Shown in pieces: positions 56,523 to 64,000 of a stretch of DNA of 64,000 bases (within the stretch, counting starts at the first letter, position 1; each line of letters begins with the position of its first letter). Under the pieces are notes generated by a model that ran no database searches, was not told where the DNA came from, and saw only the letters and a program-made list of their open reading frames with translations. This stretch comes from Planctomycetota bacterium (lineage in GTDB: Bacteria; Planctomycetota; UBA8742; UBA2392), in contig JADLFN010000043.1 of assembly GCA_020845475.1 (NCBI GenBank), forward strand, positions 1-64,000, written 5' to 3'. The translations under genes were made by a program, and so were the position numbers.

Positions 56523-56845
56523 TATTTGTTCTCGCTGCCGGAGTCTGAGGGCGTTTCAGTCGCGGCCGGGCCGGGCCCGCTGTCCGAACGACCGCCCGTG
56601 CTGACCAGGCTGTAGGCCAGCGCCAGCACGACGAAAGTGAAACCCATGAAAGCAATGACCTTGTCCGCAACGGCCTGGCCCTTGGTGCCCAGTGCGCCGC
56701 CGCCATCACCACCGCCGAATGCAGCACCCACGCCCCCGGAATCACTCTGCCGGAAGAGAACGAACACGATCAGCACGATCGCGTTGATCACAAACACGAT
56801 GCCCAGGATGGTGAGCAATGCGGCGTTGACTTCTGCAAGAAACAT
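56522..56845 (-). CDS. secG: Preprotein translocase subunit SecG
   Basis: A 107-residue protein. ATG 56845 has GGAG five bases upstream. Two membrane helices (TILGIVFVINAIVLIVFVLF; VIAFMGFTFVVLALAYSL) flank the conserved SecG loop GGVGAAFGGGDGGGALG. SecG assists SecYE in protein export. The C-terminal 28 residues are Ser/Gly/Pro-rich and disordered. Confidence 0.9.
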   Translation of the reverse strand: MFLAEVNAALLTILGIVFVINAIVLIVFVLFRQSDSGGVGAAFGGGDGGGALGTKGQAVADKVIAFMGFTFVVLALAYSLVSTGGRSDSGPGPAATETPSDSGSENK

Positions 56846-56915
56846 GGCGGCTCCGATTCGATGACTCTCGTTCTGCGGCAATGAACCCGCGTCTTGTGCG
56901 GGCCTTTCACAATCA

Positions 56916-58187
56916 TTACACCCAACTGGGGCGATCTGTCTCGTCGTAGGTGTTGGACTTCTTCTGCGGCCCGGTCTTGTCGTCGGCCTTGGGCTTTTCA
57001 ACGGGTTTGTCCGTCTTGGCGCCCGGCTCGGCTTTGCTCACCTCCACCGTGGGCTTTTCGGCAACCGGCTTGGGCGGCACCTGCGTTGTCGGCTTTGGCC
57101 CCGTGGAAATCGCACCTTGCGATACCGGCTTTGAAGGCGTCAGTCTGCCTGAACTGACCGGGTTCACAGGGGCAATGCGGCCCTGGCTTGTGCGCGGCAA
57201 GGGCTGCGTGGGCGGCTTGCGCGAAGACATCTCGCTTTCGTAGCGGGAAAGCGCCCCTGACGAAATGGGCGCGGGGGGCGCACTCGTGGGCGCTTCCTCG
57301 ATAATAATGGGTGTAATGACCGGCGCGGAGGTCGGAAGCGGCTGCTTGAGCTTGACCTCGATCTTGAAGTCGTCGTTGTCCCGCTCGAACAGCAGCGCCA
57401 GTGCTTCTGGCGGCGGAGGCGGCTCAAGCTGGGTGGCGAAACTGCGCGGAGTGACTACCTGCTTTTTCGCCACATCGTCGATGGCCGTGATTGCCTCGTA
57501 ATTGATGCTGGCCGAGCCCACCAGCACGCCGTCCACGGCGCTGGAAACCAGCAACTCGCGGGCGTTCTGCGGTGTAACACTGCCACCGTAAAGAATGGGC
57601 GTGGTATTCATCGCCAAGCCATGCAACTTGCGCGCGATAAATCCGTGCATTTCTTCAACTTGTGCCAGTGAGGCGTTGACGCCAGTTCCGATCGCCCAGA
57701 CCGGCTCGTACGCCACCGCGGCAACCATGGCGCGCGCCTCAGGCGCCAGGCGCTTGAGCACCAGAAGTTGAGTGTCAATGACCGCCTGCGCGTTGCCGCT
57801 GTCACGTTCGGCCTTTGTTTCACCCACGCACAGCAAAGGGCGCAAGCCCGCAGCACAGGCGCGCACCAGTTTGCGCAGGATGACATCACTGCCTTCGCCG
57901 TAGCCCTGTCGGCGCTCCGAATGGCCAATCAACACCATTTCGCAGGCGCAATCCTTGAGCATTTCCGCGCTGACATCGCCCGTGTGGGCGCCGTCTTTGT
58001 GCACGGAAACGTCCTGCGCGCCCATGATCAATTTCGTGTCGGAGAGCTGCAGGCGCACGCTATTGATGTGCACAAAGCACGGAAACAGCCACATTTCGCG
58101 CAAATCACCCGCCAACGCGCCGGCCAGCGTCGCGGCGGTCTCGCGACGTAGATTCATCTTCCAGTTGGCGGCTACAATTTTGCGCAC
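56916..58187 (-). CDS. tpiA: Triosephosphate isomerase with a 180-residue disordered C-terminal tail
   Basis: Triosephosphate isomerase interconverts DHAP and glyceraldehyde-3-phosphate. GTG 58187 is preferred because AGGA lies six bases upstream. Residues 1-240 are the complete barrel: K10 (NWKMN), H89 (IGHSERRQ), E161 (AYEPVWAIGTG), the phosphate loops and the end YEAITAIDD. Residues 241-423 are unlike TIM: rich in Pro, Ser, Thr and Lys, with a run of related units (SQGRIAPVNP, VSSGRLTPSKP, VSQGAISTGPKP) and the end DETDRPSWV. The usual length is 250. Confidence 0.95.
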   Translation of the reverse strand: MRKIVAANWKMNLRRETAATLAGALAGDLREMWLFPCFVHINSVRLQLSDTKLIMGAQDVSVHKDGAHTGDVSAEMLKDCACEMVLIGHSERRQGYGEGSDVILRKLVRACAAGLRPLLCVGETKAERDSGNAQAVIDTQLLVLKRLAPEARAMVAAVAYEPVWAIGTGVNASLAQVEEMHGFIARKLHGLAMNTTPILYGGSVTPQNARELLVSSAVDGVLVGSASINYEAITAIDDVAKKQVVTPRSFATQLEPPPPPEALALLFERDNDDFKIEVKLKQPLPTSAPVITPIIIEEAPTSAPPAPISSGALSRYESEMSSRKPPTQPLPRTSQGRIAPVNPVSSGRLTPSKPVSQGAISTGPKPTTQVPPKPVAEKPTVEVSKAEPGAKTDKPVEKPKADDKTGPQKKSNTYDETDRPSWV

Positions 58188-58296
58188 GGTTCGTCCTGCC
58201 AAGCACTTACACGCGGCGGAATCCCGTCGCGGGCGTGACAGGTTAACAACGGAACGGGTGCTGTAAAGCGGGGCACGGCGAGGTGAAATGACCCAT

Positions 58297-58345
58297 GTTC
58301 AATGCTCAATTTTCAATTGGGAATTGGCCATTGGGTATTGGCCGT
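58297..58345. repeat. CAATTGGGAATTGGCCATTGGG-type direct repeat
   Basis: AATGCTCAATTTTCAATTGGG is followed by AATTGGCCATTGGGTATTGGCC-like words, an AT-rich word repeat in the divergent tpiA/fbp spacer. Confidence 0.55.
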
Positions 58346-58430
58346 CTTGTTTCCATGCCACAACATTTTCCCCAGCCTTGACCTTTCAGCCGCGCCGGAT
58401 AGGGTTCTGCCCTCCACATAAGGAATCGAA

Positions 58431-59597
58431 ATGAAGCTCACGCTAAGCGTCATCAAAGCCGACGTCGGCTCCATCGGCGGGCACATCTGCCCCAGCAAGG
58501 CACTGATTGAAACCGTCAAAGGCTACGTCCGTGACCACGGCAAGGGCCTGCTGATCGACAGCTACGTGAACACCATCGGCGATGACGTGCACATTCTTAT
58601 GACGCACACCCACGGCGACTTGAACTCCAAAGTTCACGAGCTCGCATGGAACGCTTTCTTCGCCGCCACGGAAACCGCCAAGGGCCAGGGACTCTACGGC
58701 GCCGGGCAGGACCTCCTGAAGAACGCGTTTTCGGGCAACGTGCGCGGCCTCGGCCCGGCCTGCGCCGAAATCACGTGCACGGAGCGGCCCAACGAAAGCT
58801 TCGTGATGTTCGCCGCCGACAAAACCGAGCCCGGCGCCTACAACCTGCCGCTTTATCTCAGCTTCGCCGACCCGATGCATTGCGCGGGCTTCATGCTCAG
58901 CCCGCCCATGTTCAAGGGTTTCACGTTCAGAATCATGGATTGCGACCACGTTGACGGCGACCGCACGATTGACCTGCACGCGCCCGAAGACCTTTACGGC
59001 ATCGCGACGTTGCTGCGCGACAACTCGCGCTACGTCATCGAAGGCATCTATTCACGCTACAACGGCGAGAAAGCCGCGGCGGTTTCCACCAGCCGCCTGC
59101 GCCTGATCGCGGGCAAGTACACGGGCAAAGATGACCCGGTTTGCCTGGTGCGCGTGCAGGGCAATTTCCCCAGCGTGGGCGAAATCACCGAGCCCTACGG
59201 CATTGCCCATTACGTGGCCGGCACCATGCGCGGCTCGCATAACTCAGTCATGATGCCCGTGAAAACCGGCAGCAACATGACGTACTTCGACGGCCCCACG
59301 CAAGTGTGCGCCCAGGCCTTCAGCGTTCACGACGGCCGTCTGACGGAAGCCGTGGACATGTTCGATCACCCGGTGTGGGACGTTGTGCGCAACCGCGCCA
59401 GCGAGAAGTTCATCGAATTGCGCCGCCAGGGTTTTTCCGGCCCGGCGATGCTCGGCATCCACGAGCTGGAATACGGCGGCGTCGTCGAAAAACTCAAAGA
59501 ACTCGACGAGCGCTTCAAAGTCAGCAAGGAAGACGAAGGCACGCGCAAGTCAAAGGCCCAGAAGGTCAAAGCCGAAGCCGGCGAGGACGCCGACTAG
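58431..59597 (+). CDS. fbp: Bifunctional fructose-1,6-bisphosphate aldolase/phosphatase (archaeal type V)
   Basis: A 388-residue protein. It condenses triose phosphates to fructose-1,6-bisphosphate and dephosphorylates it, making gluconeogenesis one-way. The Schiff-base lysine is K233 in TGKDDPV, with metal ligands D234 and D235; Y230 is the switch tyrosine. Further metal residues D11, H18, D51 and D52 are in KADVGSIGGHI and NTIGDDVHI. This family is typical of archaea and early-branching or thermophilic bacteria. It sits divergently beside tpiA, whose product supplies its substrates. The C-terminal 25 residues are a charged tail. Confidence 0.95.
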   Translation: MKLTLSVIKADVGSIGGHICPSKALIETVKGYVRDHGKGLLIDSYVNTIGDDVHILMTHTHGDLNSKVHELAWNAFFAATETAKGQGLYGAGQDLLKNAFSGNVRGLGPACAEITCTERPNESFVMFAADKTEPGAYNLPLYLSFADPMHCAGFMLSPPMFKGFTFRIMDCDHVDGDRTIDLHAPEDLYGIATLLRDNSRYVIEGIYSRYNGEKAAAVSTSRLRLIAGKYTGKDDPVCLVRVQGNFPSVGEITEPYGIAHYVAGTMRGSHNSVMMPVKTGSNMTYFDGPTQVCAQAFSVHDGRLTEAVDMFDHPVWDVVRNRASEKFIELRRQGFSGPAMLGIHELEYGGVVEKLKELDERFKVSKEDEGTRKSKAQKVKAEAGEDAD

Positions 59598-59622
59598 CGC
59601 CTGGAACTCGACAAACGTCACG

Positions 59623-59648
59623 CAGAGGCGACATGTATGTCGCCTCTG
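59623..59648 (+). terminator. Palindromic hairpin after fbp
   Basis: A 12-bp stem CAGAGGCGACAT/ATGTCGCCTCTG with two unpaired bases, 25 bases after the fbp stop. It may act as a terminator. Its core is nearly the same as the in-gene palindrome at 24874-24893, so it belongs to the same repeat family. Confidence 0.65.
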
Positions 59649-59670
59649 TCATTTCCTATCATCTGCGCCC

Positions 59671-60195
59671 GTGACGGACATCCTGCCCGCGACCATTGCC
59701 TCAGTCACCCGCGCCAAGGCGCCGGGCTCGGTTTTCATTGTGTTGCGCGGCAATCTCGACGAGCACCTGGCCGCGCGGCTTCACAAAGTCTGCGCCGACC
59801 TCATGCCAAAGGGCCTGCGCTGGGCATACCTTGACCTGGACTCCGTGCCCTTTGTAAGCGCCGCCGGCATAAACCACCTCACGGAAATTGCAAACGCCCT
59901 GAAAGAGAAACAGGGCGGCGTCGTGATTGTGCGCCCGCGGATCAAAGTGCGCGTTACCTTCGACATGCTCACGCTGGATGGCTGGTTCCATTTGGTCGAA
60001 AAAATCGAGGAAGCCGAAGAGTGGGCAAGCCGCACCGCACCGCCGCCTTCAAGGCCCAAGCGCCACACCGTCAAATTGCAGAAGCCCGCAGCGCAGCGAA
60101 GCGTGGTAGCGGAGAACACCTCAATCAACCGCGAGGCGGTGCCGCTGCCAAAATTCCGCACGCGCCCCAAAACAGGCGAAGCCCAAGTACCCTAA
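59671..60195 (+). CDS. STAS-domain protein (anti-sigma factor antagonist-like)
   Basis: A 174-residue protein from GTG 59671. Residues 12-115 match a STAS domain: VFIVLRGNLDEHLAARLHKV, then YLDLDSVPFVSAAGINHLTE with the conserved serine phosphorylation site (VSAAG). Residues 120-174 are a basic disordered tail (RPKRHTVKLQKPAAQRSVV). STAS proteins bind anti-sigma factors or sense nucleotides in partner-switching. No anti-sigma factor or phosphatase is adjacent. Its stop overlaps that of the convergent permease gene. Confidence 0.82.
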   Translation: MTDILPATIASVTRAKAPGSVFIVLRGNLDEHLAARLHKVCADLMPKGLRWAYLDLDSVPFVSAAGINHLTEIANALKEKQGGVVIVRPRIKVRVTFDMLTLDGWFHLVEKIEEAEEWASRTAPPPSRPKRHTVKLQKPAAQRSVVAENTSINREAVPLPKFRTRPKTGEAQVP

Positions 60196-61724
60196 TCGTG
60201 GCGCAGGGCCGTGACCGGATCGACGCGGCTTGCACGGCGCGCGGGGTAGATGGCGGCCAGGACGGCAACCATCGTGCCCAAAGCCGGGCCCGTAAGCTGA
60301 AGCCAGATGGGCATGATGAACACCGAGCCCTCGTAGGGAAAACTGGTGCGCTGCGCAATCAGGTTGCGCGCGATAATGTCGCCCGGAAGCATCGCCAGTG
60401 CCGCGATACCCAGCCCCAGCAAGCCGCCAATCAAGCCAATCAACGCGCTCTCGATGAGAAACACCAGTTGCACCTGCGTGTTGGTAGCACCCACGGCCTT
60501 CCATACGCCGATTTCACGCGTTCGTTCGATCACGCTGGTGATCATGGTGTTGACAATGCCCAGCGTGGCCACGATCAGCGCGATGCCCGTAAGGAAGCTG
60601 AGAATCACGGTCACGACCGTCAGCGAAGATTCAAGCCGCTTGAGCACCGTGGCCACGGAGAACGCCGTGTAGCCCTTGTCGCGCAGTTTTTGCTCGACGT
60701 CCTCGGCGTTCGCGGGGTCATCGACCATCACCAGCGCGCGCTGGTAGGTCAGCTCGCCGCCGCCCGCCGATTCACGCAGCAGCTTGTCGGCCAAGCCCTC
60801 GGGAAAGAACAGGTCGGCCTGCGTGCTTTGGCCATCTTCGAGCAGGTTGAAACGGTCGCCCGCTTCTGATTCGCGCATCACGCCGACGATCTTGAGTTCG
60901 CGCTTGATCGCGACACTTTTGCGCTGCTCGCCGCCGCGCAACTTGGCCAGTATCTCCGGCAACCGCCTGGAAAGCGTCAACGCCGCCGCGAGTTCCTCTT
61001 CGCTCAGCTTCATGTCCTTAAACGCGGCTTGAAGGTCTTGCGGGGTCATTTCCGCCATCTGGAACGGGTTATCGTCGCCCGAACCTTTGACCGATGAAAT
61101 CTTGAGCGTCTTGCCCACCACGCTTGCCGCCTGCTGTTCGGTGACGTAGCCCCAGGTGTAAAGCAGATACTCGTGAACGAGCACTTCTTCGGCGTCGTTG
61201 GCCGAAGGATAGCGGCCCGCAATCACGCGCTGCTCGGGGTGGCGGCGGGCGTAATCAATGCCAAAGGTCTGGGTGCCATCGCTGTGGTGGCCGTCAAAGT
61301 CCACCTGGTAGCGCTTGATGATCAGCGGCTTGATTGACTGCACATGCGGGAGTTTGCGCAGTTCCGTAAACGAATCTTCCGTCAGGCGCAGGCTCTGGCC
61401 GCTTGCGGTCTGGCGCAATTGCGAGCGCGCAATGGCGGCGCGACGCAGGCGCTCGCGGCGGCGCTCGCTCATCTCACCCTCAATCGTGATTTCCTCCGGC
61501 TTGTCGTTCTGCTTGATGCCAAAGCCGGGCAATAGCGAAATCTGGCGCAGGTTGTCATCGCCGGAAACCGTTCCAGTGATGACTTCCATCAGGCCCTGGC
61601 CAAGGGAAATGATCATGGTCAGCGCAAACACGCCGATGAACACGCCCAGCATGGTCAACGTGTTGCGCCCCTTCTTGCGCAACAAGCCGCCCAACGCCAA
61701 ACCGATCATCGCAATCCAGCTCAC
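60192..61724 (-). CDS. ABC transporter permease, MacB/FtsX type
   Basis: A 510-residue protein from GTG 61724. An N-terminal membrane helix (TLTMLGVFIGVFALTMIISL) is followed by a large periplasmic MacB-type domain (residues 50-365). Three C-terminal helices follow with the conserved IVATLGIVNTMITSVIERTR, REIGVWKAVGA and AAIYPARRASRVDPVTALRH. MacB/FtsX permeases work with an ATPase and usually a periplasmic adaptor to drive export or lipoprotein release. The ATPase gene lies upstream but is separated from it by a GxxExxY gene. Confidence 0.9.
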   Translation of the reverse strand: MSWIAMIGLALGGLLRKKGRNTLTMLGVFIGVFALTMIISLGQGLMEVITGTVSGDDNLRQISLLPGFGIKQNDKPEEITIEGEMSERRRERLRRAAIARSQLRQTASGQSLRLTEDSFTELRKLPHVQSIKPLIIKRYQVDFDGHHSDGTQTFGIDYARRHPEQRVIAGRYPSANDAEEVLVHEYLLYTWGYVTEQQAASVVGKTLKISSVKGSGDDNPFQMAEMTPQDLQAAFKDMKLSEEELAAALTLSRRLPEILAKLRGGEQRKSVAIKRELKIVGVMRESEAGDRFNLLEDGQSTQADLFFPEGLADKLLRESAGGGELTYQRALVMVDDPANAEDVEQKLRDKGYTAFSVATVLKRLESSLTVVTVILSFLTGIALIVATLGIVNTMITSVIERTREIGVWKAVGATNTQVQLVFLIESALIGLIGGLLGLGIAALAMLPGDIIARNLIAQRTSFPYEGSVFIMPIWLQLTGPALGTMVAVLAAIYPARRASRVDPVTALRHD

Positions 61725-61728
61725 TTTT

Positions 61729-61765
61729 ACTTTCTCGCTAAGTTCGCCAAGTTCCGCAAAGGCCG
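61729..61765. repeat. CGCCAAG-type arm, left flank of GxxExxY gene
   Basis: TTTCTCGCTAAGTTCGCCAAG is followed by TTCCGCAAAGGCCGC. The complementary arm is at 62172-62213 on the other side of the gene. It is the same family as 6595-6690. Confidence 0.7.
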
Positions 61766-61773
61766 CAGAGGGA

Positions 61774-62163
61774 TTACTCCTTTTCGGGCAGGCCGTTCAC
61801 GATCCGAGTGACGGCACCTTTGAACGTCGGATGCATGAAATTGATCAGCAGTCCAAGTTTCAATTTTGATGCCCGCAAATACGTGAGCAATTGCTTCTTG
61901 AATACATCCTCAATCGCCCTCACTGACTTCAATTCGATGATGACCTTGCTTTCCACAACGATGTCGGCTCGAAATGCATCTGCGAGCAGAATCCCGTCGA
62001 ATTCAACAGCGAATGCTTTCTGCCGCTCAACCGCGAGACCTTCCTTCTTCAACTGAATCTCCATCGCCAGTTCGTAAACCGACTCCAACAACCCCGGCCC
62101 CAGCTTCAGGTAAACCTGATAGGCTGCGTTGACCACACGCTCTGCTATCTCGTTTTCCGTCAT
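61774..62163 (-). CDS. GxxExxY protein (PD-(D/E)XK nuclease-like)
   Basis: A 129-residue protein from ATG 62163. The family motif G-x2-E-x2-Y is GLLESVY (24-30). A PD-(D/E)XK-type core is intact: D67 in RADIVV and E77-x-K79 in IIELKS. Members of this family (PF13366) are often single genes set in repeat-rich surroundings; their role is unknown. Here the gene is bracketed by complementary CGCCAAG arms and lies between the two subunits of an ABC exporter, which suggests insertion into that operon. Confidence 0.9.
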   Translation of the reverse strand: MTENEIAERVVNAAYQVYLKLGPGLLESVYELAMEIQLKKEGLAVERQKAFAVEFDGILLADAFRADIVVESKVIIELKSVRAIEDVFKKQLLTYLRASKLKLGLLINFMHPTFKGAVTRIVNGLPEKE

Positions 62164-62171
62164 GGCCTTGC

Positions 62172-62213
62172 TTTGCGCCCTTCGCGTCACTTCGCGTCCT
62201 TGGCGAGAACCAA
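62172..62213. repeat. CGCCAAG-type arm, right flank of GxxExxY gene
   Basis: On the minus strand this reads TCTCGCCAAGGACGCGAAG followed by TGACGCGAAGGGCGC. It carries the last codons and the stop of the ABC ATPase gene. Confidence 0.7.
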
Positions 62214-62900
62214 ATCCCGTCGCACGTCACCGACGACGGTGCCGTCGGCCATGCGCACCGTGCGGCTTGCGTAACGCTCGGCCAGTTCGGGGTCGTGGGT
62301 AACCATGATGATGGTGGTGCCGCGCCGGTTTTCTTCAACCATCAAGGCCATGATCTGCTCGCTGGTGGCGCTGTCGAGGTTGCCCGTGGGCTCATCGCCC
62401 AGCAGGATTGTCGGGTGGCTGATCAGCGCACGGGCAAAAGCCACGCGCTGCTGCTCGCCACCGGACAACTGTGTGGGCTTGTGGTCGTGTCGGCGCGCAA
62501 GGCCCACGCGCTCAAGCATCTCTTCGGCGCGCTTCTTGCGCTCGGTGCGCGAAACGCCGGCAAACACCAGCGGCAGCGAGACGTTCTCCCACGCGCGCAT
62601 GCTGCCCACCAGGTTGAAACTCTGGAACACAAAGCCGATTTTCTCGCGGCGATAGAATGAAAGCTCGCGCGCGCTCATCTTGCTGAGCTCCCGGCCATCG
62701 ACCTCGATGCTTCCTCGGGTGGGACGGTCCAGGCCGCCTATCAAGTTCATCAGCGTGCTCTTGCCCGAGCCGCTTTTGCCCAGCAGGCAGGTGAATTCAC
62801 CGGCCTCGATCGCCAGCGTCGCACCGCGCAGCGCCGCCACGGGTTCCGATCCGCCCATGCGGTATTCGCGCCATACATCAATAATATTCACAAGTGCCAT
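62187..62900 (-). CDS. ABC transporter ATP-binding protein, MacB/LolD type
   Basis: A 237-residue protein from ATG 62900. Walker A GKSGSGKST, Q-loop FVFQSFNLVGS, signature LSGGEQQRVAFARAL, Walker B ILLGDEPTGNLD and the H-loop VTHDPE are all present. It is the energising partner of the FtsX-type permease at 60192-61724. Its last residues (VLAKDAK) and stop come from the CGCCAAG repeat arm, so the C-terminus has been remodelled by the element. Confidence 0.93.
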   Translation of the reverse strand: MALVNIIDVWREYRMGGSEPVAALRGATLAIEAGEFTCLLGKSGSGKSTLMNLIGGLDRPTRGSIEVDGRELSKMSARELSFYRREKIGFVFQSFNLVGSMRAWENVSLPLVFAGVSRTERKKRAEEMLERVGLARRHDHKPTQLSGGEQQRVAFARALISHPTILLGDEPTGNLDSATSEQIMALMVEENRRGTTIIMVTHDPELAERYASRTVRMADGTVVGDVRRDLVLAKDAK

Positions 62901-62988
62901 TTGAACCCGGGAAGGCAGCATACGTTTGCGTCAGTGTCGCGGCAGGCTAGGCTAGTCGCACGATTTTGCGTTTCCTTTCGGAGTGAAC

Positions 62989-63447
62989 ATGCGCTGGACG
63001 TTGCTCACGATTTTGACGCTGCTCGTCGTCGGCTGCGGCGGCGGCTCCAATGCGCCCGCCACCAACACCCCGGCCAACTTGTTCAAGGAGAACGCAAAAG
63101 GGGCCGAAGACAATCTCAAGAAAATGCGCGACGCGGCTCTGAAGTTCTATGAAAAGCACAAAGCCGCGCCCGAACAGATGGACGACCTCGCGGGCTTTGG
63201 CGCAGGGCCCGAAGAACTGAAGCCGGACGCGTACTATTCGGAATTGGGCTTCACGTTTTTCCGTTTGAAGTTCGACGACAAGGGTTCAATGACTGAAGGC
63301 AAGTTTCGGGCTACCCCGCGAGCCGACGCCCAGGCACCCATTGTGATGCTGGACGCAAAATCCGGAGATTTTGAATACAAGTCAAAGGACGCGCCCGAAA
63401 AGCCCGCGAATCAGCCCTCCAGTGACACGGGCATTGAAGTCAAGTAA
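62989..63447 (+). CDS. Lipoprotein of unknown function
   Basis: A 152-residue protein. ATG 62989 follows GGAG by five bases. A signal sequence with lipobox LVVGC (about residues 12-16) is followed by a Gly/Ser/Asn/Thr/Pro linker. The mature domain is small and acidic (DNLKKMRDAALKFYEKHKAA; FTFFRLKFDDKGSMTEGKFR). No family is recognised. It may be anchored in the outer or cytoplasmic membrane. Confidence 0.7.
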   Translation: MRWTLLTILTLLVVGCGGGSNAPATNTPANLFKENAKGAEDNLKKMRDAALKFYEKHKAAPEQMDDLAGFGAGPEELKPDAYYSELGFTFFRLKFDDKGSMTEGKFRATPRADAQAPIVMLDAKSGDFEYKSKDAPEKPANQPSSDTGIEVK

Positions 63448-63551
63448 CACCGCTTATTTTGAATCATCGGTAGAATTTACATGCTCTCGGGCACGCCCAT
63501 ACTAAAGTGGCGCACCGAAACAGGGCAATTCCAACCGTTAGAGGAAGCAAC

Positions 63552-64000
63552 ATGGGCGAAACAACTGTCGATCGCCGCGATGAGCGCATCAGCATGCTGT
63601 CGAGCATTCCGTTCTTCACCATGCACCTGCTGCCGTTCCTCGCGTTTTTCACCGGCTTGCGCTGGTGGGATGCGCTGATTTTCTTCGTGCTCTACTACGT
63701 GCGCATGACCGCCCTGACCGCGGGCTACCACCGCTACTTCTCGCACCGCACCTATAAGGTCAACCGGCTCGTGCAGTTCCTGATTGCATTCACCGGCGGC
63801 GCAGCCGCGCAAAAAGGTGCGCTCTGGTGGGCCGGCCATCACCGCCACCACCACAAGTACTCGGATATGGACGAAGACATCCACTCGCCCACCAAGCGCG
63901 GCTTCTGGTGGAGTCACTGCGGATGGATTCTGTGCAGAAAATACGATGCGACGCGCTTTGACCTCATCCCGGATTTTGCCAAGTACCCCGAGCTGCGTTT
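63552..64000 (+). CDS. Acyl-CoA / fatty-acid desaturase (partial, runs off right edge)
   Basis: The first 149 residues of a membrane fatty-acid desaturase. ATG 63552 follows GAGG. Two hydrophobic segments (IPFFTMHLLPFLAFFTGLRW; ALIFFVLYYVRMTALTAGYH) and the first two histidine boxes, HRYFSH and HHRHHH, are visible. The third box is beyond the window. These di-iron enzymes introduce a cis double bond into acyl chains to adjust membrane fluidity. Confidence 0.92.
   Translation, partial: MGETTVDRRDERISMLSSIPFFTMHLLPFLAFFTGLRWWDALIFFVLYYVRMTALTAGYHRYFSHRTYKVNRLVQFLIAFTGGAAAQKGALWWAGHHRHHHKYSDMDEDIHSPTKRGFWWSHCGWILCRKYDATRFDLIPDFAKYPELR

Overview
The window is GC-rich (roughly 60-65 % in genes) bacterial chromosome, densely packed, with one tRNA gene, no rRNA and no recognisable insertion sequence or CRISPR array. 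Several traits point to Planctomycetota or a close neighbour: abundant TPR proteins, a gingipain-like secreted protein with a glycine-rich C-terminal sorting tail, a DUF721/dciA gene beside gyrB, the order tpiA-secG-yicC-gmk-rpoZ-coaC, an archaeal-type fructose bisphosphatase/aldolase, and a complete MoxR-vWA-beta-propeller system. The phylum is an inference; no rRNA gene is present to settle it.

Layout. 1-5277: a TPR-AAA+ ATPase cut by the left edge and two paralogous TPR proteins flanking an M14 metallopeptidase. 5335-8778: glmU, prs and a UPF0104 membrane protein. 9068-10827: a vWA protein and an overlapping MntA/HepT-type toxin-antitoxin pair. 15223 down to 10832 (minus strand): a compact cassette of a small acidic protein, a COG2401-type ABC ATPase-GNAT fusion, a lone phage-type terminase large subunit, a small membrane protein and a class III nucleotide cyclase, without any virion gene. 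15501-17327: the gingipain-like protein. 17404-25865: a five-gene MoxR-vWA-beta-propeller ternary system. 25868-29924: two divergent CPA2 antiporters. 29968-33463: tRNA-Ser(GGA), dciA and gyrB. 33460-44338: mostly secreted, membrane and metabolic genes, including a Rieske protein, an orphan E1-beta subunit, a PPC-trypsin protease, an MFS transporter and cinA. 44463-52906: rny, ybjQ-nadD, a radical SAM protein, elbB and a GspE/PilB ATPase. 53109-64000: the tpiA-to-coaC housekeeping cluster, the FBP aldolase/phosphatase, a STAS protein, a MacB-like ABC exporter split by a GxxExxY gene, a lipoprotein and the start of a fatty-acid desaturase.

Two multi-gene systems deserve most attention. The first is the MoxR-vWA-propeller cluster, where a RavA-like ATPase probably remodels the propeller/vWA proteins. 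The second is the ABC-GNAT/terminase cassette, which couples a predicted base- or protein-modifying enzyme to a DNA-packaging type motor-nuclease outside any prophage.

The third theme is repeats. Intergenic spaces carry several families of nested, imperfect inverted repeats (cores CGCCAAG, CACAGAG, CACAGAT, GGTATC, ATTCAAAATT). Some lie inside coding sequence, and one pair flanks a PD-(D/E)XK-like GxxExxY gene that interrupts an ABC operon.
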